This document shows, one piece after another, positions 45,095-52,537 of a stretch of 64,000 nt of DNA. The position numbers and the translations under genes were made by a program. Position 1 is the stretch's first letter. Every line of letters starts with the position of its first letter. The DNA is from DATMTS01 sp035564555 (GTDB taxonomy: Bacteria > Actinomycetota > Actinomycetes > Actinomycetales > Microbacteriaceae), in assembly GCA_035564555.1 (NCBI GenBank), contig DATMTS010000002.1, positions 1 to 64,000 of the forward strand, written 5' to 3'. The notes beneath the pieces are model-generated. The model did not search any database, was not told where the DNA came from, and saw only the letters and a program-made list of their open reading frames with translations.

Positions 45095-45131
45095 CGAGTC
45101 GGGACGATAACCCGAATATCGTCCCGACTCG
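45095..45131. terminator. 14-bp-arm hairpin, second of a pair
   Basis: CGAGTCGGGACGAT (45095-45108) pairs perfectly with ATCGTCCCGACTCG (45118-45131) around the nine-base loop AACCCGAAT. Only seven bases separate it from the preceding hairpin. No U-tract follows. Confidence 0.75.
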
Positions 45132-45201
45132 CCCCCAAAGCACTCGCCTGCTTACCCTAGTCGACGAATGATTGGCGGTGTAACTCAAAGAGAGACACCT
45201 A

Positions 45202-45232
45202 GCACTATCTATAGTGCACCCCGTCGTGCACT
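45202..45232. promoter_or_regulatory. two overlapping palindromes, operator-like
   Basis: GCACTAT-CT-ATAGTGC (45202-45217) and AGTGCAC-CCCGTC-GTGCACT (45213-45232) share five bases, so the two structures exclude each other. They lie 26-56 bases before the ATG at 45258. Form is typical of a repressor binding site; the cognate regulator is not known. Confidence 0.5.
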
Positions 45233-45257
45233 GGCACAGTCGTCATTTTGGAGGACA

Positions 45258-45485
45258 ATGGGGGACAATTTCCTCCGGTCGCCCGCCGATCTGATGCGAT
45301 TGATCCACAAGGGAGCGCTGGTTCCACCCCCGAGTCGGGGTACAGCGGAGGTGGGCCTCAGGCATGCATCGGTCTACCCTCACGACGTTTCCAAGAAGCT
45401 CCGAGCGCTCGCCGGCAGGCGACAGGATGCACGTCGTCGACACGTCAGAGACCGGCATTGCGCCACGCACCCGGGCCCGGCGTGA
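45258..45485 (+). CDS. small unknown ORF (uncertain)
   Basis: 75 residues starting MGDNFLRSPADLMRLIHKG; the second half is Arg/His-rich and unlikely to be a folded domain. In favour: a good GGAGG four bases before the ATG and operator-like palindromes upstream. Against: third-position GC is lower than in neighbours, no recognised family, and the last 41 bases run antisense to the end of accE. It may be a truncated or decayed gene of foreign origin. Confidence 0.35.
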   Translation: MGDNFLRSPADLMRLIHKGALVPPPSRGTAEVGLRHASVYPHDVSKKLRALAGRRQDARRRHVRDRHCATHPGPA

Positions 45486-45684
45486 GTGGCATGCGCATGG
45501 GTCGCGCGCTGAGTTGCCAGGCCGAGACGGCCGGTTCCGCGATCTGGGCTTCGTCGTTCGCCTGCTCATGCAATGCTGCAGTGATCACGGCGGTCACCGC
45601 CGCGATCTCGGTCGCGCTCAGGCCACGCGTGGCGAACGCGAGATCGAGGGCATCCGTCTGCCCGTTCGCTGCGTGCTTGCCCAT
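45445..45684 (-). CDS. accE: acyl-CoA carboxylase epsilon subunit
   Basis: 79 residues. The middle segment TEIAAVTAVITAALHE and the C-terminal SAWQLSARPMRMPLTPGPGAWR are typical of the small epsilon subunits that bind AccD in actinobacteria. It follows accD by 91 bases on the same strand. The beginning is ATG at 45684. Stabilises or activates the AccA3-AccD complex. Confidence 0.85.
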   Translation of the reverse strand: MGKHAANGQTDALDLAFATRGLSATEIAAVTAVITAALHEQANDEAQIAEPAVSAWQLSARPMRMPLTPGPGAWRNAGL

Positions 45685-45775
45685 CGTGACTCCTCACCGT
45701 GATGCAATTATCCGCCGCGCTCGCCTTGGGCGCACCGCCGCAAATGCGCGGTCGCCTCCAGCGGGCCGGCTCCGT

Positions 45776-47389
45776 TCAGAGCGGGATGTTTCCGTGCTTC
45801 TTGGGCGGCACCGTCGCCCGCTTCGTGCGTAGCGCGCGAAGCGCCTTGATGACCGAGATGCGCGTCGCCGCCGGCTCGATCACACCGTCGAGCTCGCCTC
45901 GCTCGGCGGCGAGGAAGGGACTGGCCACGTTGTAGGTGTATTCGTTTGCGAGCTTGGCGCGCACGGCGGCGACGTCTTCGCCGGCCTCTTCGGCTCGCTT
46001 TATCTCGCCGCGATAGAGGATGTTGACGGCGCCCTGGCCGCCCATCACCGCGATCTCTGCGGTGGGCCAGGCGAGGTTGATATCGGCGCCGAGCTGCTTG
46101 GAGCCCATCACGATATAGGCGCCGCCGTATGCCTTGCGGGTGATCACCGTGACCAGTGGCACGGTGGCCTCCGCGTACGCGTAGAGCAGCTTGGCGCCTC
46201 GCCGGATCACTCCGGTCCACTCCTGATCGGTTCCCGGCAGGTATCCGGGAACGTCGACGAGGGTCAGGATGGGGATGGAGAATGCGTCGCAGAATCGCAC
46301 GAACCGGGCGGCCTTCTCGCCGGCATCGATGTTCAACGTTCCCGCCATCGCGTTGGGCTGGTTGGCGATGATCCCGACCGAACGCCCCTCCATGCGGGCG
46401 AACCCGATCACGATGTTCGGCGCGAACAAGGGCTGCACCTCGAGGAAGTCACCGTCGTCGACGATGTTCTCGATGATCGTGGTCACGTCATACGGCTGGT
46501 TCGGCGAATCCGGGATGATCTCGTTCAGCTTGCGGTCGGAGTCGGTCACCTCGAGTTCCGAATCGCTGAGGTACAGCGGCGGCTCCGCCAGGTTGTTGTC
46601 GGGCAGGAATCCGATCAGGGTGCGCGCGTAGTCGAGGGCGTCCTGCTCGTCGCTGGCCAGATAGTGACTCACCCCGGAGATCTTGTTGTGCGTGAGCGCT
46701 CCACCGAGTTCCTCCATGCCGACGTCTTCTCCGGTGACCGTCTTGATCACATCGGGACCGGTCACGAACATCTGCGAAGACTTGTCGACCATGATCACGA
46801 AGTCGGTGAGCGCGGGTGAGTACACGGCGCCGCCCGCGGCGGGCCCCATCACGATCGAGATCTGCGGGATCACGCCGGAGGCCTGCGTGTTGCGGCGGAA
46901 GATCTCGCCGTACTTGCCGAGTGCGACGACGCCTTCCTGAATACGGGCGCCGCCCGAGTCGAGGATGCCGATGATGGGCACCCCGGTCTTCAGTGCGTGG
47001 TCCATCACCTTGATGATCTTCTCGCCGGCCACCTCTCCGAGGGAACCGCCGAAGATCGTGAAGTCTTGCGCATAGACGGCGACATTGCGTCCGTGGATGG
47101 TTCCGACGCCGGTGACCACGGCGTCGCCGTACGGACGTTTCTTCTCCATGCCGAACGCGTGGGTGCGGTGGCGCACGAACTCGTCGAATTCCGTGAAGGT
47201 GCCGGGGTCGAGCAGAAGCTCGATGCGTTCCCGCGCCGTCATCTTGCCTTTGGCGTGCTGCTTCTCGATCGCTGCCAGCCCGCTGGCGGTCACGGCCTCG
47301 TGGTACCGCTCCTTCAGATCGGCGAGCTTTCCCGCCGTCGTCATCAGATCAGGGCGTGGCTGCGTTGCGTTCTCGGTCACGTCGTTCAC
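45776..47389 (-). CDS. accD: acyl-CoA/propionyl-CoA carboxylase beta chain
   Basis: 537 residues, carboxyltransferase subunit. N-terminal KGKMTARERIELLLDPGTF, oxyanion-hole region GGGARIQEG-like SGGARIQEGV and VMGPAAGGAVYSPAL, and C-terminal QPNAMAGTLNIDAGEKAARF place it in the AccD5/PccB family. Transfers the carboxyl group from biotin on AccA3 to acetyl/propionyl-CoA. GTG at 47389 (VNDVTEN) is preferred; the frame stays open slightly upstream. Divergent from birA. Confidence 0.93.
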   Translation of the reverse strand: MNDVTENATQPRPDLMTTAGKLADLKERYHEAVTASGLAAIEKQHAKGKMTARERIELLLDPGTFTEFDEFVRHRTHAFGMEKKRPYGDAVVTGVGTIHGRNVAVYAQDFTIFGGSLGEVAGEKIIKVMDHALKTGVPIIGILDSGGARIQEGVVALGKYGEIFRRNTQASGVIPQISIVMGPAAGGAVYSPALTDFVIMVDKSSQMFVTGPDVIKTVTGEDVGMEELGGALTHNKISGVSHYLASDEQDALDYARTLIGFLPDNNLAEPPLYLSDSELEVTDSDRKLNEIIPDSPNQPYDVTTIIENIVDDGDFLEVQPLFAPNIVIGFARMEGRSVGIIANQPNAMAGTLNIDAGEKAARFVRFCDAFSIPILTLVDVPGYLPGTDQEWTGVIRRGAKLLYAYAEATVPLVTVITRKAYGGAYIVMGSKQLGADINLAWPTAEIAVMGGQGAVNILYRGEIKRAEEAGEDVAAVRAKLANEYTYNVASPFLAAERGELDGVIEPAATRISVIKALRALRTKRATVPPKKHGNIPL

Positions 47390-47394
47390 TCTAC

Positions 47395-47446
47395 CGGCAG
47401 CACATCTCGCGGAGCCGTTGACGGAATCCCACAAAGCGTGCTGCCG
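47395..47446. promoter_or_regulatory. inverted repeat between divergent accD and birA
   Basis: CGGCAGCAC (47395-47403) and GTGCTGCCG (47438-47446) are perfect 9-base arms 34 bases apart in the 105-base intergenic region. The spacing of about four helical turns fits a looped or dimer-of-dimers operator. BirA here lacks an N-terminal DNA-binding domain, so another regulator would be needed. Confidence 0.45.
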
Positions 47447-47494
47447 AATCGGTGCGTCGCGCGAGCGACTTCATCCGCACGGCAGACTGTATTC

Positions 47495-48289
47495 ATGCAG
47501 CTACCACGCAGCGCAGCCCTGGTTCCGAGGCTGGAGATCCTCCAGCACGCGGGTTCGACCAACGACGAACTGGCGGGTCGCGCGGGCGCGGACCCGGACG
47601 ACTGGCCGGATCTCTCGGTGCTCGTCACCGACGACCAACGCGCGGGCCGGGGACGACTTGGCCGGGTCTGGGTCGCACCGACGGGAAAGACGCTGGCCAT
47701 CTCCGTGCTGTTGCGTCCGGTCACCGAGGACGGGGCGCAGTTGGAGCGCGACGCGTTCGGTTGGTTGCCGTTGCTGGCCGGCGTGGCGATGGCGCGCGCG
47801 GCGCAGAGCTTGGGCGTGGAGGCGCGAGTCAAGTGGCCGAATGACGTCTTGATCGCCGATCACAAGGTCTGCGGCGTGTTGTCCGAGTTACTGCCGGCAT
47901 CCGCGTCGGAGGCGCCGGGTGCGGTCATCGGCGCCGGGGTCAACTTGAGCCTGGCACCGGATGAACTCCCGGTCGACACGGCGACCTCGTTCACGATCGC
48001 CGGCATCGATCCCGATCCGGATGTGCTGTTGGCGGCCTACCTCATGGAGCTCAACCGGCTCTACCGGGGATTCCTCGCGGCGGACGGCGATGCGGTGGGC
48101 AGCGGAATCGCGGATGCTGTGCGGGACGCCTGCGAAACCCTCGGTCGCGCCGTGCGGGTGGAACTGCCCGGGGGAGACGTTCTCGTGGGCACCGCGGCCG
48201 ACATCGACGAGACCGGCAGGCTGGTCGTCGAAGCGAATGGGCGCCGCACGGCGGTCGCGGCCGGGGACGTCACCCACCTGCGGTATTAA
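47495..48289 (+). CDS. birA: biotin-[acetyl-CoA-carboxylase] ligase
   Basis: 264 residues. STNDELAGRAG, the biotinyl-AMP loop QRAGRGRLGRVWVAPTGKTL (residues about 51-70) and VKWPNDVLIADHKVCGVLSE are BirA signatures. No HTH precedes the catalytic domain, so it is a monofunctional (group I) ligase. It would biotinylate AccA3. Adjacent and divergent to accD. Confidence 0.94.
   Translation: MQLPRSAALVPRLEILQHAGSTNDELAGRAGADPDDWPDLSVLVTDDQRAGRGRLGRVWVAPTGKTLAISVLLRPVTEDGAQLERDAFGWLPLLAGVAMARAAQSLGVEARVKWPNDVLIADHKVCGVLSELLPASASEAPGAVIGAGVNLSLAPDELPVDTATSFTIAGIDPDPDVLLAAYLMELNRLYRGFLAADGDAVGSGIADAVRDACETLGRAVRVELPGGDVLVGTAADIDETGRLVVEANGRRTAVAAGDVTHLRY
48284..48289 (+). promoter_or_regulatory. -10 hexamer TATTAA overlapping the birA stop
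   Basis: TATTAA(T) (48284-48290) contains the birA stop codon TAA and ends five to six bases before the ATG at 48296. Confidence 0.4.
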
Positions 48290-48295
48290 TGGTGC

Positions 48296-48832
48296 ATGAG
48301 CATCCCCGCCGCCGCACCGCAGGCGGAGCGCGTGATCGCGCGTCTGCGTCCGCATGCGCGCGCGATGTTCTGGCCGAGCCTCGCCCTGATCGCCGGCTGC
48401 GGCGGGGTCGGCTACTTCGGTTCGTCGCTCACTGAGACCTGGGCGCCGTTGCTCGTGTGGGCCGGTGGCGCCCTCGTCGTGCTCGTGGTGTTCCTGCTGC
48501 CGCTCGCGCACTGGCTGAGCATTCGGTACACGATCACCACCCGTCGCATCATCCTGCGTTCCGGATTCTTCGTGCGCACACGGCATGAGATCCTGCACAG
48601 TCGCGGCTACGACATCACGGTGACCAGCACGTGGCTGCAGAGCGCGTTCCGAACTGGCACCCTTCGGCTCAAGCGGGGCGCCGACGGCACGATCGTGGTG
48701 CGAGACGTGCCGCACGTCGAGATCGTGCAGGCCGCGCTGCACGATCTGCTCGAGAACGCGCGCAACCTCACCGCGGCACTGCCCAGCTCGTCAGCCCTCG
48801 CGGATCAGGCCGCGCTGCGCGACCGGCGCTAG
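48296..48832 (+). CDS. bacterial PH-domain membrane protein
   Basis: 178 residues: two membrane helices (about 25-45 and 50-72), then a bPH_2-like domain with YTITTRRIILRSGFFVRTRHEI and the late GTLRLKRGADGTIVVRDVPHVE (residues about 118-139). Matches the conserved protein next to birA in actinobacteria (Rv3278c in M. tuberculosis, from memory). Function unknown. The last 42 bases overlap the convergent GtrA gene. Confidence 0.85.
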   Translation: MSIPAAAPQAERVIARLRPHARAMFWPSLALIAGCGGVGYFGSSLTETWAPLLVWAGGALVVLVVFLLPLAHWLSIRYTITTRRIILRSGFFVRTRHEILHSRGYDITVTSTWLQSAFRTGTLRLKRGADGTIVVRDVPHVEIVQAALHDLLENARNLTAALPSSSALADQAALRDRR

Positions 48833-49297
48833 CACGGCGCGACGGCGGTGAGGTGCGAACACCCACCAACGGTAGAGCGTGAAGCGGAACGCGGTGCCCA
48901 GCGCGAGTCCGATGACGTTGTTCGCGATCGTGTCAGACACGACCGAAGTGAAACCCAGCACATAATGGGACATCCACACACAGGCGAGCGGAATGGCCAT
49001 GCCGACAAGACTCACCGCGAAGAACTCCGCCGCCTCGCGTCCCCGGTTGGGCCGACGCTCGGCCGCGAACGCCCAGTAGCGGTTCCCGATCCAGTTCACC
49101 GCGATCGCCACCAGCGTCGCCGCGATCGTGGCATACAGCGGGCCGTGCGCGACGACCGTCGGCTCGAAGACCGTCAGCCGCAGGGCTTCGAATACCGTGA
49201 GGTTCACGATCACGCCGACCGCCCCGATCGCGGCGAACTTCAGCAGTTGGCCGAGCAGCGGCGGCCGATCCACTGAGGCGGTGTCGGGTTCGGTCAT
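48791..49297 (-). CDS. GtrA-like membrane protein
   Basis: 168 residues with four predicted membrane helices; LLKFAAIGAVGVIVNLTVFEAL and the NWIGNRYWAF and FRFTLYRWWVF motifs are the GtrA/DPMS2 family pattern. Such proteins are thought to help flip or transfer lipid-linked sugars. The 3' end overlaps the PH-domain gene on the other strand by 42 bases. In M. tuberculosis the counterpart is Rv3277 (from memory). Confidence 0.87.
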   Translation of the reverse strand: MTEPDTASVDRPPLLGQLLKFAAIGAVGVIVNLTVFEALRLTVFEPTVVAHGPLYATIAATLVAIAVNWIGNRYWAFAAERRPNRGREAAEFFAVSLVGMAIPLACVWMSHYVLGFTSVVSDTIANNVIGLALGTAFRFTLYRWWVFAPHRRRAVLAPVAQRGLIREG

Positions 49298-49423
49298 GCG
49301 GCCACTGCTTCCATGGGCGAAGATAGACGTGCGTTGGCGAGCATACTTCGTCGCGCGCGTGCACTGCCTGTGAGTCCGCAGCGACCGGGTATCGATATTG
49401 GTGCGAACACTCGGGAGGATCGG

Positions 49424-50563
49424 ATGGCGCTCACCACGGTCGGCGTGATCGGCGGCGGACAGTTGGCGCGGATGATGATCCCACCGGCGCTCGCCCTCGG
49501 CATCCCGCTGAAGGTTCTCGCCGAGGCCCCGGGGATGTCCGCCGAGCTGGCGGCGACGGCGGTCGGGGACTACCGCGACCTCGACACCGTAATGGCGTTC
49601 GCGGAGACCGTCGATGTGATCACGTTCGACCACGAGCACGTGCCGCAAGCCGTGCTGCGAGCGCTCGTCGATCGGGGCATCCCCGTTCGGCCGGGTCCTG
49701 ATGCGTTGCTGTACGCGCAGGACAAACTCGCGATGCGGCAGAAGCTGAGCGAGCTCGGCCTTCCCGTACCCGACTGGGCCGCGGTGCAATCCGCGGACGA
49801 GGTCGCCGCGTTCCTCGCCCTGCACGGCGGTCGCGCCGTCGTGAAGACCGCGCGGGGCGGTTACGACGGCAAAGGAGTTCGCGTCATCACCGAGCCGCAC
49901 GGCGCGGACGACTGGTTCACGGCGCTCGCCGAGGATGGACGCGGCGACTCGCTGCTGGTCGAGGAACTGGTCGACTTCCGACGCGAACTGGCTCAGCAGG
50001 TGGCGCGCCGGCCCTCGGGAGAGCTCGCAAGCTGGCCGGTGGTCGAGACGGTGCAGCGCGACGGGGTCTGCGCCGAGGTCATCGCGCCCGCCCCGGATTC
50101 CGCGGTCAGGGTGGCGGCCGTAGCGGAGGACATCGCCGTGCGGATCGCGGAGGGGCTGGAGGTCACGGGCGTTCTGGCCGTGGAACTCTTCGAGACCACC
50201 GACTCACGGTTGCTGGTGAACGAACTGGCCATGCGGCCGCACAACAGCGGCCACTGGACGATCGACGGCTCAACGACCAGCCAATTCGAACAGCACCTGC
50301 GGGCGGTGCTCGACCTGCCGCTCGGCGCGACGGGCGCGCGAGCGCCGTGGTCGGTGATGGTCAACATCCTCGGCGGCCCGGTCGGTGTTCCGCTGGCGCA
50401 GCGCTACCCGGTCGCGCTGGCGGATCATCCCACCGTCAAGGTGCACGGTTACGGCAAGGAGTCGCGCGCCGGCCGCAAGGTGGGGCATGTGACGGCGAGC
50501 GGCGACGATCTCGACGACGTCGCCTACGACGCGCGCAGCACCGCGGGACACTTCGCCGGCTGA
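49424..50563 (+). CDS. purK: N5-carboxyaminoimidazole ribonucleotide synthase
   Basis: 379 residues, ATP-grasp fold. GVIGGGQLARMM, TFDHEHVP, KTARGGYDGKGVRV and NELAMRPHNSGHWTIDG are PurK motifs. Makes N5-CAIR from AIR and bicarbonate in purine synthesis. ATG at 49424 follows GGGAGG five bases upstream. PurE follows after 97 bases. Confidence 0.95.
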   Translation: MALTTVGVIGGGQLARMMIPPALALGIPLKVLAEAPGMSAELAATAVGDYRDLDTVMAFAETVDVITFDHEHVPQAVLRALVDRGIPVRPGPDALLYAQDKLAMRQKLSELGLPVPDWAAVQSADEVAAFLALHGGRAVVKTARGGYDGKGVRVITEPHGADDWFTALAEDGRGDSLLVEELVDFRRELAQQVARRPSGELASWPVVETVQRDGVCAEVIAPAPDSAVRVAAVAEDIAVRIAEGLEVTGVLAVELFETTDSRLLVNELAMRPHNSGHWTIDGSTTSQFEQHLRAVLDLPLGATGARAPWSVMVNILGGPVGVPLAQRYPVALADHPTVKVHGYGKESRAGRKVGHVTASGDDLDDVAYDARSTAGHFAG

Positions 50564-50648
50564 GACGCTCGGACTTCGAAAGCCCGGGTGCAAGCCTTCC
50601 GCCGGCGCCGACCCGCGTGCCGCATCGGGCACTGGAGGTCGTGACTCG

Positions 50649-50654
50649 TACTAT
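50649..50654 (+). promoter_or_regulatory. -10 hexamer TACTAT for purE, leaderless type
   Basis: TACTAT ends six bases before the GTG at 50661. Confidence 0.5.
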
Positions 50655-50660
50655 CGACGA

Positions 50661-51179
50661 GTGAGTACCGAGACCAACCAGGAGCGCCTGCAGCCGCGCG
50701 TCGCGATCATCATGGGATCCGACTCAGATTGGCCCGTGATGAGTCAGGCTGCCGAGATCCTCACCGAATTCGGCATCGCATTCGAGGTAGAGGTGGTCTC
50801 GGCCCATCGCACTCCGGAGAAGATGATCGCCTTCGGCAAGACCGCCGCCTCGCGGGGCGTCAAGGTCATCATCGCGGGCGCCGGCGGCGCCGCCCACCTG
50901 CCGGGCATGGTGGCATCCGTCACCACGCTGCCGGTGATCGGCGTTCCCGTTCCGCTCAAGTACCTCGACGGGATGGACTCGCTGCTCTCGATCGCGCAGA
51001 TGCCGGCCGGCATCCCCGTGGCGACGATGGCGATCGGCGGCGCGAAGAACGCGGGGCTGACGGCTCTGCGAATCCTCGGCACGTGCGACGAGGGCATCAC
51101 GGCTCGGCTCGCCGAATACGCGCAGTCACTGACCTCCATGGTCGAACAGAAGAACGCGGACCTGAAGTCCCGGCTATGA
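50661..51179 (+). CDS. purE: N5-carboxyaminoimidazole ribonucleotide mutase
   Basis: 172 residues. MGSDSDWPVM, VSAHRTPEKM and IAGAGGAAHLPGM are the class I PurE signatures. Converts N5-CAIR to CAIR directly after PurK. GTG start. Its stop overlaps the LCP gene start (ATGA). Confidence 0.95.
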   Translation: MSTETNQERLQPRVAIIMGSDSDWPVMSQAAEILTEFGIAFEVEVVSAHRTPEKMIAFGKTAASRGVKVIIAGAGGAAHLPGMVASVTTLPVIGVPVPLKYLDGMDSLLSIAQMPAGIPVATMAIGGAKNAGLTALRILGTCDEGITARLAEYAQSLTSMVEQKNADLKSRL

Positions 51180-52534
51180 CCATCGCGCATCCGATTCGCT
51201 ATCCCGACGCGACATCGCCGCATTTCATGACGAAGCGCGGCTGGTGGCTCGTCGCGTTCAACGTGCTGATTCCGGGCTCGGCGCAGATCCTCGCCGGCAA
51301 CCGCCGACTGGGACGCTTCGGCCTCACCGCGACCCTGCTGCTGTGGACTCTCGCCGTCGTGACCGGTGTCGTCTACCTGTTGTGGCCGCGCGTGATCTAC
51401 TCGATCTTCACGCAGACGCTCGCGCTGTTCGTCGTGCAGGCCCTGCTCGTCGTGTACGCGGCGATCTGGATCGTGTTGACCTTCGACACGCTGCGTCTCG
51501 TGCGCCTGGTCAAGGCCGCGCCGCGAGCCCGGCCCGCGATCGCGGCGTTCTCGGTGATCCTGCTGGCTCTCATCGCCGGAACCGCAGGGTACGGTGCGGT
51601 CGTCGCCGGCAGCGCGAGCGGTGCGCTCTCGGGGATCTTCGCATCCGGTGCGCCCGTTCAGCCGGTCGACGGACGGTACAACATAATGCTGCTCGGCGGA
51701 GACGCCGGTCCCGGCCGTGATGGCATGCGGCCGGACTCGATGTCGGTGGTGAGCATCGACGCGGAGACCGGCAAAGCCGTGACGATCGGTCTGCCGCGAG
51801 ACCTCGACCCCGTGCCGTTCTCCGCCGGTTCGCCGATGCGCGCCTCGTACCCGCACGGCTACGGCTACGACGACACCTGCGCCGTCGACGTGTGCCAGCT
51901 CAACTCGATCTACACCGAGGTCGAGCTCTACAAGCCGAAGCTGTACCCCGACGCGACGAAGCGGCACAGCGAACCGGGCATCGAAGCGATGCGGGATGCA
52001 CTGGAAGGCGCGACCGGCCTGACCATCCAGTACTACGTGCTGATCGACATGGACGGGTTCTCCGACCTGGTGGACGCCCTCGGCGGCGTGACGATCGACG
52101 TGAAGCAGAAGCTGCCGATCGGAGGCGACGAGAGCCTGAACCACGTCGACGGCTGGATTCTGCCGGGCAAGCAGCACATGAACGGCTACACCGCGCAGTG
52201 GTACGCGCGCTCCCGACACGGCACCAGCGACTACGACCGGATGGCACGGCAGCGGCAGCTGCAGGATGCGATCCTGCAGCAGGTCAATCCGATCAACGTG
52301 GTGACCAAGTTCCAAGACATCGCCAAGGCGGGCAAACAGGTCGTGAAGACCGACATCCCCCAGTCGATGCTCGGCTACTTCGTCGACTTGGGGCTGAAGA
52401 CCCGCAAGCTGCCCGTGACCAATCTCGAACTGACGCCGCCGCTGATCACGCCCAGCGAGCCGGACTACACGCAGATCCACGCCCTGGTGAAGCATGCGGT
52501 GGCGCCGACCACGCCGACGCCGTCTGCCGGTTGA
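51176..52534 (+). CDS. LytR-CpsA-Psr (LCP) family wall-glycan ligase
   Basis: 452 residues. Four predicted membrane helices in residues 20-145, instead of the usual one, followed by an extracellular LCP domain: MLLGGDAGPGRDGMRPDSM, TIGLPRDLDP, GCVTIDV-like GGVTIDVKQ and MNGYTAQWYARSRHGTSDYDRMARQRQL (residues about 340-365). LCP enzymes transfer lipid-linked polysaccharide to peptidoglycan. Translationally coupled to purE but functionally tied to the rml and glycosyltransferase genes downstream. Confidence 0.9.
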   Translation: MTIAHPIRYPDATSPHFMTKRGWWLVAFNVLIPGSAQILAGNRRLGRFGLTATLLLWTLAVVTGVVYLLWPRVIYSIFTQTLALFVVQALLVVYAAIWIVLTFDTLRLVRLVKAAPRARPAIAAFSVILLALIAGTAGYGAVVAGSASGALSGIFASGAPVQPVDGRYNIMLLGGDAGPGRDGMRPDSMSVVSIDAETGKAVTIGLPRDLDPVPFSAGSPMRASYPHGYGYDDTCAVDVCQLNSIYTEVELYKPKLYPDATKRHSEPGIEAMRDALEGATGLTIQYYVLIDMDGFSDLVDALGGVTIDVKQKLPIGGDESLNHVDGWILPGKQHMNGYTAQWYARSRHGTSDYDRMARQRQLQDAILQQVNPINVVTKFQDIAKAGKQVVKTDIPQSMLGYFVDLGLKTRKLPVTNLELTPPLITPSEPDYTQIHALVKHAVAPTTPTPSAG

Positions 52535-52537
52535 GCG

